A DNA stretch of 64,000 bases, from assembly GCA_003117195.1 (NCBI GenBank), contig BDSI01000003.1, forward strand, positions 744,001 to 808,000, given 5' to 3'. Source of the DNA: Eudorina sp. 2006-703-Eu-15. Lineage: Eukaryota; Chlorophyta; Chlorophyceae; Chlamydomonadales; Volvocaceae. Within the stretch, counting starts at the first letter, position 1. Every line of letters starts with the position of its first letter. This document shows, in pieces, positions 35,201 through 47,081 of the stretch. The position numbers and the translations under genes are program-made. Below the pieces are notes generated by a model. It was given only the letters and a program-made list of their open reading frames with translations, was not told the DNA's origin and did not search any database.

Positions 35201-38200
35201 GAAGGCCAGGCGGATGGTCGCCCAGGGCCGCCGCCGGGGGCCTCGCTAGGGCATAGCCGCGCCGGCGACCGCCGCAAAACCCCCCTGCGCCGGGCGGTCA
35301 GTAGCGGCGGTCGCCGGCGCACAGACGGGTGGGGACCTTGCCCCACCAGGTGAGAAACGAGTCCTAGGCGGGACCGTGGGGGTGTGATTGCCTTCGTGTG
35401 GTTGAGAAGGCCCCTTTTGTAATCCGCCCGGTTGGAGGGCAGCCCTGACTCCGGGTTAATAGGAGCTGCTCGCTCACCGGCGTGGTGGGTACGCCGCCTG
35501 TCGTGATCAGGCCCCCTCCTCGGGGTTAAGGAGGCCCGCGTCGCGCGGGATAGCCCAATGGAGGGCAGCCCTGACTCCGGGTTAATAGGAGCTGCTCGCT
35601 CACCGGCGTGGTGGGTACGCCGCCTGTCGTTATCAGGCCCCCTCCTCGGGGTTAAGGAGGCCCGCGTCGCGCGGGATAGCCCAATGGAGGGCAGCCCTGA
35701 CTCCGGGTTAATAGGAGCTGCTCGCTCACCGGCGTGGTGGGTACGCCGCCTGTCGTGATCAGGCCCCTCCTCGGGGTTAAGGAGGCCCGCGTCGCGCGGG
35801 ATAGCCCAATGGAGGGCAGCCCTGACTCCGGGTCAATAGGAGCTGCTCGCTCACCGGCGTGGTGGGTACGCCGCCTGTCGTTATCAGGCCCCCTCCTCGG
35901 GGTTAAGGAGCGTTTGTTTTGTGTTTGGGTTGTGGCCTTGGCCGACCCCGACCTGGACTTGGTGAGGGGGGAGTTTGCGGGAGCGGAGGCAGCAACCATC
36001 TTCACCGACGCCAGTGGCGCCGGCTTTGGAGCTGCTTGGGACAGAGCCGAAATGCAGGGGGTATGGGCCCCAGCCGAGCGCAGCCTACACATCGCGTGGC
36101 TAGAGCTGTCCGCCGTTCTCCGCGCCCTCGAGACCTGGGCGCCCCGACTGGCTGGCCGCCGCGTCCTCGTCCGTTGTGACAACAACCAGGCGGTGGCCGC
36201 CATCAATCACGGGTCGACGCGGGTCAAGGACGGCCGGCAGATCAGTCGGAGCCTGGCGGAGCTGGCCATCCGCTACCAGTTTGAAGTGCGGGCTGAGCAC
36301 ATCGCCGGGGTGGACAATGTGCGTGCGGACCGCCTCAGCCGGCAGCTGGAGCAGGCGCGGGCCCTGAACCTGCGGCTCAAGCCGCGTACGTTCCGGTCAC
36401 TGGTGGGTGGCGTCTACGCACCCTCGGTCGACTGCTGCTGCGATGTGCTGGGGCTGAACGCCCAGGCGGGCTGCACTACCTTCTTCAGCCCGGACAACTC
36501 AGTCTTGGGGCAGGCGGCGCAACTTGCCGGCAAGGTGCTGTGGGCCTTCCCACCAAAGACCTTGATCGGCGAGGTGCTCGGCGAGTTGGAGGCAGCTTAC
36601 CGGCTAAATCGCAGCACGCGGGCGACAGTCGTGGTCCCACACTGGCCGGAGCGGACGTGGTTCAGACAGTTTGTGCGGGGCAGTGGTCATGGGGGTGGCT
36701 CGTTCCGCGTGCTGACTGTGTTAGAGAAGGGGCGGTCGCACTGCCTGTGGCCCTGGGGTGCCGAGGCGGACCCGGCGGCCTACGATCTGCTGGTGCTTCG
36801 TCTGAACTGACGATGCCATGCCCCGCCCAGTGGCGACAGGATCTGGCGAGGGTGGGCCCGACACGTGTGTGGGCTGCGGCCGGCGTTGCCGAGCCACGGA
36901 CGTCCGCTGTGAGGGCTGTCTGGCGGCGGCTCACCACCGATGCCTCGATTTAAGCCCGGGGGCCTACCCGGGGGGCTGGTTTCGGTGCCCGGCCTGCGTA
37001 CTTCGGGCAGCAGGCGTCACACGGTCGGCGGTGACGGCTGGGGCCTGCGACATCGCGGGTCGCCTCGTCTCGCTCGCCAGTAGCGCTGTGGCTGAGAGCT
37101 CGGCCGCGACATACGAGTCAGCCCGCAGGCGCTTCACCCGGTTTTGTTTGGAGTCGCTGGGGTGCCGGAGGATGAGGCACTGCCCCGGGGGCCAGGCGTG
37201 AATCTGAACGTGGAGCGGGTGCGGCTGTTTGTGGCGGACGCGGTAGGTAAGCTGGCGCCCTCAACGGTGGAGGGGACCATCAGCGCGCTGGCTGATTGGC
37301 AGAGGTTTAAGGGTGTGGCGCCGGAGCTGTTCGTTAGCCGGGACGCAGTCCTGAGGCGTGTGCTGGGGCAGGCACTACGGAGGGCCGCCGTGGAGGGCAG
37401 AGCGACGCACCCACAGCAAAAGGCGCCGTTGCCCCTGGCGCTGTTGCAGTTGCTGGTGGGCTGGCTCCGGCAGCGGGGGAACGAGGTGCCGGGCCGGGAG
37501 GCGGAATTCACGCAGGATGCCTGCTGGCTCGTGGTGGGCTTCTTTGGGATGTTGCGGCGGAGCGAGCTCGCAGCGCTGACCGTGGGTAGCGTCCAGGAGC
37601 TTGCGGGTGGGGGCATCGGGGTGCAAGTGGCCCGAAGCAAGACGGACCAGCAGGGCGCCGGGGCCTTTATTTGCCTAGCGGAGCGGACCGCTAGTGGTGT
37701 GCCTATCGGGAAGATCGTGCGCAGGCATCTGGGGTTCGTCGGGGAGCAGGGCAACGAAGCCCCGCTGTTCACCCGGAAGGTGCGAGGGGCGCGCCTCGTG
37801 GCCTGGGACCGGGCGGGTTTCACTAACAGGCTGCGCCTCCTGGTCAAGGAGCTGCAGCAGGCGGTGCCGGATCTCTCGGTCGACCTCACCGCCCTCTCGG
37901 CCCACAGTTTGCGGCGAGGCGGGGCGACGGTAGCGGCCAATGCCGGGGTCAGTACGGAGGCTATCAAGGAGCACGGGAGATGGAAGTCGGAGGCCGTGCA
38001 GCTATACATGAAGAAGTCGGTGGCGGTGCGCCGGGCAGTAGTGGAGAAGATGTGAAGACTTGGTGAGGGGGGTGTATGCGCTTAGGACATCGCCGGTGCG
38101 GCGGCCTACGCGCGTGTGCAGGTGCTCGCCTTGTGTTAGTGTGGTGCGGGACAGCGCCCGTGGCGAGCCCGGGCGAGTGCCCGGCAGTTTTTCCCCCCTT

Positions 38201-41200
38201 TCCTTATTTGCACTTCCCTTCCTGGGAAACTGTGACGTGGGTTTTTCAGTTATTTCGGTAATGGTGTGAATTGGTTTGCGTCTGATTGCATGGCGAACTC
38301 GACTCAAAATTAGATTTTAGGTTAATCCGAAAATATGGTTTGCAGACGAGTTAACAGCCGTGCTTTGGTACGGGTACGGCAGAGGATGGGCCGTACTGTG
38401 AACACCGCTTGCGAGCCGCGCTGGGTTGAGCGGTAAAGTTTAGACGTCGCGCCTTGCACTTCACGTGAGGAGCCTTGGCGCTACAAATTAGCGAGATTAA
38501 CGTACTCTGACCTCTAGAGCAGTGTGGACAGACAGACGTGCTCGCGTTATTCGGAGGCCTTTGTTTTCCCGCCCGCCCTCCCCTCGTCTTAATGTCGTTC
38601 TTTCCGCCGTTCGTAGGCGATTTGGTCAATAGTTCGTTTCCCAGGTTCTGGGGGTGTATGCGCTTAGGACATCGCCGGTGCGGCGGCCTACGCGCGTGTG
38701 CAGGTGCTCGCCTTGTGTTAGTGTGGTGCGGGACAGCGCCCGTGGCGAGCCCGGGCGAGTGCCCGGCAGTTTTTCCCCCTTTTCCTTATTTGCACTTCCC
38801 TTCCTGGGAAACTGTGACGTGGGTTTTTCAGTTATTTCGGTAATGGTGTGAATTGGTTTGCGTCTGATTGCATGGCGAACTCGACTCAAAGGAAGTGTAA
38901 ACATAGCGTTTCCCATATCTCTGGAAAAGCGCATTGTGTGGAAGTCCCTTCTCTATCTTTCGAGATGTCCACGGATGCCGTCCAGCTGCTTACCTGAAGC
39001 CACTGGTTGCGGTCACAGTCGGTGGAGTTGGCGCCGTACGACCCCAGACAGAGTGCCGTACCCTGGTCCGAAGGAACCGTGGCGGGCGCCCACTGGTCCA
39101 CCAGCACGCACTCCTGCCCGGGCAGAGTGTACGGAAAGCCGCAGTACGATATCACATTGCAGGTGAAGTTGATGCTGGCCTGCAAGTTGGCGCTCGTGAT
39201 GTTGACGGTGGTGCCGGGGACGAGCTCCTCCCTGTTGTGGAATTCGCACGGATAAAGCGGTACATGAAGCGTCAAATATATGTTTTGGTCATAGCATTCC
39301 ATTGATTATATACATACATATATATACTATCAATGATGTTTCAGTGGACCCCCCTGGTGTCCGGACAGCAAGCCCGAGCCCTCGCCCCACTCACGCCGCG
39401 TACTGGGGGCACTCCGTCTCGTAGAAATACTCCTGGTTGTGGACCTTGTACCGCTCCAGGCCCTGCGTACGGGGCACGGTGTACCATGTACGGCAATCGT
39501 ATCTCACGGACGGGCCTCGTCAGCCAACGGTCAAGGCCGGAGGCAACCCGGCATTCCGTGCCGAGGGACCCTAGCTTGGCTGCGGAGACCGGCGCAGGCC
39601 CTGCTTAACCCCCATGTACACACCGCACACACACACACACACCTGCTGCCGGATCCGGACATCCCCCCCCGCACCACACATCCCCGGCCCCCCCACCCCC
39701 CGCACCACACACACGCGCGCCCGCATCCCGCCGCCGGCATATACCCCCTCCGACTTCAAGTTTTTCGTCTGGAACCCCCCCGTCCCCCGAGCGCACCTTC
39801 AATACGTCGACCAATTTCCTCTTCCCCCCCCCCCGCGCCCCGCCCCCCCCCTGCCCCGCCGCACCTTCGGCCCCGTTGGCAGCAGGTAGAGGCACAGGAA
39901 CATCCAGAACATCTGGTAGCAGCCCTGCACGAAGATGTGCTTGCTCATCTTCCAGTTGATCAGGTGCTCGGTGCGGCCGTTGGGGCGCTGCAGCAGCAGG
40001 GCCGGGTGGGGGTCCTCCGTGGCCAGCGCCAGGGCGCCCATCGTATCCTGCCAAGGTCGGGTCGGGTCGGGTGGGGTGGGGTCGGGTGGGGTCGGGTGGG
40101 GTCGGGTGGGGTCGGGTGGGGTCGGATCGGGCGGGGAAGGTCGGTGATGGAAGGGGAGGGGCCGCTGGGATAAGCTAGGTGCATGAGAAGCAGCCCGTTA
40201 GGACGGCGCGGGATGGCATCGCGGCGGCGGGCAGCAGCGGCGGGCCGACACATGGGGCATGGGGCACCGACCTCACCCACCGACCCAAATTTCAAAATGT
40301 TTACCAATTTCCTATACACCCACCCCACCCACCCACCCACCATGATGAGGTTGACCCACAGCAGCTGCAGGATGTTGAGCGGCTCGTGGCCGCCCGCCAC
40401 CGCACCCACGAAGGCCGTCACCAGCGCCACCAGGTTGACCGTCAGCTGCGGGGGAGCCGGGGGGGGGGGCGGGGGAGGTGGGGGAGGTGGCGGGTGGCGC
40501 AGGGAGGGGGGTGGTGGGGGAGGGTTATTACTGGTAGACGTAGGGCAAGGGGGCCCGCGCGAGGGGCGCAGGAGAGGTGGCGGCGCGGCGCGGAGGGTGA
40601 CTTCCAACGTTGCTTCGTGGACACCGCGGTGGCCTTGCGGTGTGGACACGCCCAGGCTCCCTCTCCCCCCTCCCCTCTCCCCGGGCCCCCCCCTCCCACA
40701 CACACACCCACACCCCCACCCCTACCCCCACACACACGCACCTGGAACTGCAAGAACTTGCGGATGTTGGCGAAGACGGAGCGGCCCCACAGCACCGACT
40801 TGACGATGGAGGAGAAGTTGTCGTCCAGGATGACAATGTCCGCCGCCTCCTTGGCCACCTCCGTGCCCGCGATACCCATCGCCAGACCCACGTCGCTCTC
40901 CTTGAGCGCGGGGGCGTCGTTGGTGCCGTCACCCGTCACCGCCACCACCTCGCCCATTTCCTGCAGGCGGCCGAGGAGACGAGGGGCCCAACCGGGGGCC
41001 GGGAGAGTACGACATCAGTACGGAAGCGCACACGCGCGCAATGGGTTTGATTCCCCTCACCAAAACAGAGACAGGCCAATCAGCACCCCGCTCTCCGCTC
41101 CCCTGCCCTACTAAACGCACCGCTCCCGGCGGTACTGTCGGCGCCTTGACGCGCCGCTGTCCGCCCACCTGCTTCGCCAGCCGCGCCACCCAACGCACCC

Positions 41201-44200
41201 GCCCCTCCCCCCCATCCACACACACACACACACAAATGTTTATCTGGGGGCTTAGCTGTGCCCCTTGATGTCACGCTCTCCTGCCCTGCCTGCCTTAAGT
41301 AACACACACACACACACACACGTGCACACACACACACACGTGCACACACACACACGTGCGGGTTGCACTTCTAAACACACGTGCACAGCACAGTACAGCA
41401 CGAGCTCCCCCCAGCCCCGCCGCACCTTGAGCAGGCGGACCAGCTGCAGCTTGTCCTCGGGGGAGGAGCGGGCCAACACGCGGACGGGGTTCATCTTGTC
41501 CCTCATCTCCCGCAGCGCCTCCTGGTCGCCCTCGTTCATGCGGCTGCGGAGGGCCACGAAGGCGTCGTCCTGAGGGGGAGGCGCGGCGTGGCGGAGGCGG
41601 TGCGGGGGCGTCATCGGGTGAGGATTCGGGTAGAGGGGAAGGAAGAGCCAAAGAGAAAGACAAACCCGGGATGCCGTGCGTCAGCGGTCCGAGGGGAGAG
41701 GTGGGTGGCAGGGTGTGCCGGGGGAGTCAGCCCCCGTTGGGATTCGTGGGAGGATCAGCCAGGAGACAAGCGCGGCGGGGGACGAGGGAGATGCATCCCG
41801 GGGCGCAGGCGGTTCGGGGGTGGGTCAATAGCCACTACAGCTGTGCCCCAGGGCTGGCGCTACTGCGTGTGTGTCCGCGCGTAGTCCCGACCTGGCGATC
41901 CCCGCCTGCATGTGAGTGGAGTTCTCTGGCGGGGAGGCAGAACAGGTGTGCGTGGCATGCAAGGGGCAGAGTGGTGCCCTGCTGCTGCATGTGTGTGCAA
42001 AGGAAACTGAGCCAGCGAGAAGAGAGGAGTCCAGCTTGACAAGCTACGGAGATCGATGCCCTGCGCGCGTGTGGGTGGTGCGTATGCCGTACTGGCGCGC
42101 GCACGCGCCCGTGCCGTACGGTGCCGCACCTTGAGCATGTCCCGGAAGGTGGGGCCCTCCATGGCGACCTGCTCCGGCTTGCCCGGGCCCATGTCGTACA
42201 GGATGCCGCACTCGCGCGCAATGTGGCGGGCGGTGTGGATGTTGTCGCCCGTGACCATCCGGACGGTGATGCCGGCGCGCTTGCAGGTCTTGACGGCGTC
42301 GGGCACCTCGGCGCGGACCGGGTCCTTGATGCCCACGATACCCAGGCAGGTCAGGTTGTCGTCCACGTTGTCAGCGTCCTCGAAGAAGTCTGCGGGGTCC
42401 CCCACCGCCGTCGCCGCCAGGTCCCGGGCGAATGAAGTCAGTTGGGCACATACACGACGGGTTGCTCTCTCAAACTTTTTGTAGAGTGGTTCTCATATTA
42501 CGGGGGTAATTTGCTTTTGATAGGTTCGACGCAAGCGGATGGGCATTCTTGATAGATACCACAGCAATGGCACAAACCCTTAACTGCTCCGCCGCCGCTC
42601 GTTCCCTCCCTCCCCCGCGCTGTCACGGCAACCCACACCCGCCGCACTCGCACCGCCGCTACCGCGGATCCCCCGCCCCACCGGCAGCCGCGGCCGGCCC
42701 CACCGCCAAACGCAGGGGGCAGCCCGGATTCGTTCCCTGTGTTCGGTGTTTTCGATTCCATCACCCCAGAGACCCTGCTGTCCCTCTCCCCCGTGTGCAC
42801 TGACCCGCGGGTCGGGTCGTGTCAACGACGGCGAAGTCCGTGAAGCTGAGGCAGATGCAGCGCAGGCCGCGCTTGGCCATCGCGGTCACGGTGTCCAGCA
42901 GCTGGTCTCGGAGCTCCGGAGTCATATCCACGACACCCGCCTGCAGGGGGCAGGAGGGGCGCAGAGGTAGGGGGTTGGGGTTGGGGTTGAAAAGGAAAAC
43001 AACCCGGGGGGCGGGGTATTGGAAACTGGCAGATGCAATGAAGCCGCGCTGCTGCAGGGCGCCCAGAGGGGGGTCGGGGGGCCGCAGCCAGCAGAACCAT
43101 ACCAGGGTCGGTCATCCTAACGCGGATTGCGTGTGTACACACGAGAACTGGACCGCCAAGTGCGCAGTGGGGCGCAGGGGGTGTGAGTGTGGGGCGTCAA
43201 GTGCACACCCGGGCGAACGCGAACGGCTCCTTATTTTGAAAGACGTCCAGGGAGTACCTCCCGCGTCCGGAAGGCCGCGAGGAAAGCAGCTCGCCCGGCT
43301 CGGGTGCGGGGCCCGGGCCCCAAGCTGGGCTCGGGTGCGGGGCCCGGCCACCTGAGTGGCCAGCGCCTGGTGCGGGGATCGGGATCAGGAGGGCTAGCGG
43401 CGATCGCCAGCGGGGCCCCGCCCGACGTGGCGGCCTGCGCCCTGCACAGTACAGTACAGTACTGCTGCCAATTGCGCACCGTGCCCCGGACCCTGGGTCG
43501 CCCCGTGTTGACGCCGGTGCTGCCCCACACCGTCGTGCCGTAACCTCTACCGTACATGCATGCGGCCGTACAGACGCATTGGGCGCCCCCCCCACACACC
43601 TGCGTGATGCACCGGACGCAGCGCTTGAGAACCCACTCCGCAGCGCCCTTGTTGTACAGCCGGTACCTGTCCGGCATCCGTACAAGTACGGAGGCCATCT
43701 TCTTGGCGGACGAGAAGCCGTACACCTGGGGGGGAGCCAAAGAAGGGAGGGCGGGCAAGCTCAACATATGGCGACACGAAGATCTGAAACAGCCTGAGGA
43801 GTCATTGTGCTGCCAGACGGCATGCTTAGTAAGTAGCCCGGTGAGGGCCGTACCTGTACCCCACCTAAAACCGCGAGCGGGCCAAGACTTAACTTTCTCC
43901 TCTGTAAGGGCACCGATGCACCACCTCCCCACCTAGCCATCTTCGCTGGGGCCTCATCTGGCCCCATCCTAGTCCCCCATGCGGCCGCACCCACCCACCC
44001 ACCCACCTTCTCCACGTTCTTCTCGAAACGGGCGCGGTAGTCCTTGTAGTCGGCTCCCAGCTCCCGGTTCATGAACAGCAGCAGGGCGCACTCGGTACGG
44101 TTGCCCACGAACTCCATCCGGGTCTCCTTGCCCTCAACCTTCTCCTCAATGAACGCCTGGGGGGATATAGGGGCAATCAGGGCTGGTCAAGGATCCGGAA

Positions 44201-47047
44201 CCCGGCGAGACCAGGATCCGGAACCCGGTGGAATCGAGAGATCCGAAACCCGGCGTGAACACGATCCGGATATTCCGGCGGGATCGAGATCCGGATCCAT
44301 ACTCGAGACAAGAACCACGTGCCCACCCACCTTGTTGTTCAGCGCGCAGTTCATGCGGATCTCCTCCAGCAGCGCCGGATCCAGATCGCCGGTCTTGGGC
44401 GTCGTGTCGTACTTGCGGCCGCCGAACCAGCCCTCCACGACCGTCATGCGGTTCTCCGTCAGAGTGCCCGTCTTGTCGGAGCAGATGGCGGTGGCGCCGC
44501 CCATCGTCTCGCAGGCCGCCAGCACGCGCACAAAGTTGTTGTCTGGGGGGCCGGGAGGCGTCCGTCATCATCGCGCGACCGACGGGTTTTTCAGTGTCTG
44601 GGTTTTAGGGTTTTAGAGTTTGCGTGTTTCGGGGCGACAGGATGCAGCAGGGGAGCTTTTAGATCCTGGGGTGAGGCGCGAGGTTCTCAGCAAGTCCCCG
44701 ACGTCTTGAGGGGGTTCAGAGAAACGGTTGGCGGCCCCGTTGGAAATCCCAACCGCCAACCCCCACCTGCCATTCCCAACCGCCACTACCCACCCACCCA
44801 CCCTTCATCATCTTCTTCATGGAGTAGGCAAGCGAGATGGTGACGGCCAGCGGCAGCCCCTCGGGCACCGCCACCACAATAATCGTGATGGCGTACAGGA
44901 AGAACTGCACGGGGCCGTTGTTGTTGATCTGGGAGATCGGGAAGCCACGGTTCTCGACGCACCACCTGCAGTACGGCAGTACGGTTGCGAGGCACGCAGC
45001 GACGCGGTTGGGCAAGGGTGTGCGGGAAAGTGATGGGCATCGTACTACTGCGCTGAAGGGGGCCAACCGCCGCAGGTTCGGGACCAGGTGAAGAGGTTTG
45101 GGACCGCGCCGAAGGAAGGGGGGGGAGGCGTCCGCGTAATGTGAAAACAGAAGGCAGAACCCACTGACTGCGTGCTCCAGAGATCAGGAAGGCGCGGCCT
45201 CGCAAGGTGGGGCGCGCCGACAGGGGCTGCGGGCTTTGAAACGGCTCACCCGGGCCTCCCCCCCCCCCAAATCGTGGCCCCCCATACCGCGCCGCGTTTC
45301 ACCCGCGCCCCCCCCACACACACATACACCCCGTGCCAGACGGGGATGACGCAGCCGCATGCGGTGGTGGCGTCCCGCCGGCGCTCGCGGTCGGGATCTG
45401 GGCGGGTGGGCGGCGCTCCGCCCGGCTCTGCTGCCACGGCGCCATCAGCTTCTGCGCTGCGACTGCTGCCAGGTGCCGCTGTCCCTTATTGGCAGACGCC
45501 ACCCGGGCCTTGCGATGAGATCAGATATACAGAATCCGGATCCGGAACCTGACGCCGCCACCGTGCCAGAGCCCCTTCATGTCGAGACGTTGCTGGCGGA
45601 CGAGGGCGCCGGTCCCCCTTCAGACGCGCGCCGCGCTTCCCACCGCCCAAACCCACATCGGCACAGCGCCCGCCCTCCCACCACATCAGCCCTCCCAACC
45701 GCCATCCACTCCCAACCCAACCCCAACACAAGCCCAACCCGACACCACCCCGATGCTCCATCACATCCGCACCCTCCCCCTCACTTGATGAGCTGAGCGA
45801 TGAAGCAGCAGACCGCCACCGCGAAACCGATCTTGCCGATAGCGCCCGCCAGCACCCCGAGTTTCTCCTGCAGCGGTGTCTCGTCGTCACCCGCCTCCGA
45901 AACCAGCGCCATGGTCTTGCCCCAGGTGCTATTGGGCCCCACCGCAATCACCAGCGCGTGGCCGCTGCCCTCCGTCACCTGCGGGGCGCGAGCGGCAAGG
46001 GGTGGGAGGGGAGGCGATGGCGAGGATGCCGTTCACGGTACGGGACAGTACAGTACAGTACAGTACAGTACAGCGCCCGTACTGCTCTGCGTGGTTAAAC
46101 CTTCACGGGGTGTGATTGGCGCGGTGGGGATCCCGGCAGGGGAGCGGTTGATAGGAGGAGGGTGCCGCAGGGAACAGGGTTTCGTTCACTGTACGACACA
46201 GTACAGCACAGCGCGTTGCTGGAAGAGCATGCTAGGCATGGGTGACACTGCACACCACACGGTGGGATCGTGGCGCCAATTTTGTCCCCTGGCACGTTTG
46301 TTTCTTGTCACAATCAATCCAGCTATCGGTCAAAGTCGTCCCCATCAACACCTCCATCCTCCTCCTTTACCCCCGCCCACCGACCCTCACCAAGCGCCCC
46401 ATCCACCTCCGCCCCGTCCCGCTCTCCGCCCCGTCCCGCCCAGCCCCGCCCCCCGCCCGACCCACCCGCGTGCCCGACATGACCCATGGGTCTTCCGTCA
46501 GGTTCTTCTTCATGGGATCGCTCTCGCCCGTCAGCGACGCCTCGTCGAGCGTAAGGCCCTGGGAGTCCAGCACAATCGCATCCGCCACCACCTTGTCACC
46601 CGTGTCCAGGATGACGACGTCCCCCACCACCAGATCCGTGTTGTCCACCAGGATCTGATTGCCGCTCCGGATGACCTTGATCTTGATCTTGTCCTTCTGC
46701 GCGTTAAGCTTGCGGAATTGGAGGTCCTTGGAGTAGTCATTGCCGGCGCCTGCGCGCAAACATCCAGGGGGGGGGAGTACAGGAAATTGGTAGACCCAGG
46801 GGGGGTGGGGTGGGGTGGGGGTGGTTTGGGGTGAAGGCGAAACACGCGGGGTTCCGGGTCCGGTTGGTCGGGGTCCGGGTCGGGTCGGGAGGAGGGTTAC
46901 AAGACATGCAGCGCACTCGAGGGGCGCTTTCCACATCTTAACAATCTTAACAATCTTAACACACTCTTAACAATCTCATCGTGTTGTACGCAGACATGCA
47001 ACAGGTGTGTCCCACGCGGGTGCGGTTTGTGTGTACGGTGTAACGAA

Positions 47048-47081
<34 letters not shown>

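Larger units (their letters stand above)
34301..38890 (+). mobile_element. PAT/kangaroo-like retrotransposon with split direct repeats
   Basis: The 4590-bp element has the layout A1-ORFs-B1-A2-B2. A1 (34301-34551) and A2 (38311-38561) are 251 bp and identical. B1 (38068-38308) and B2 (38650-38890) are 241 bp with one substitution seen. Split direct repeats with a tyrosine recombinase define the PAT branch of DIRS-group retrotransposons, including Volvox kangaroo; such elements insert through a circular intermediate and make no target-site duplication. Inside are a gag with zinc knuckle, an RNase H protein, and a PHD-recombinase. No reverse transcriptase is present, and a tandem array occupies that position. 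It lies antisense in an intron of the Ca2+-ATPase gene, so it should be spliced out. Repeat identity implies recent insertion or conversion. Confidence 0.9.
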
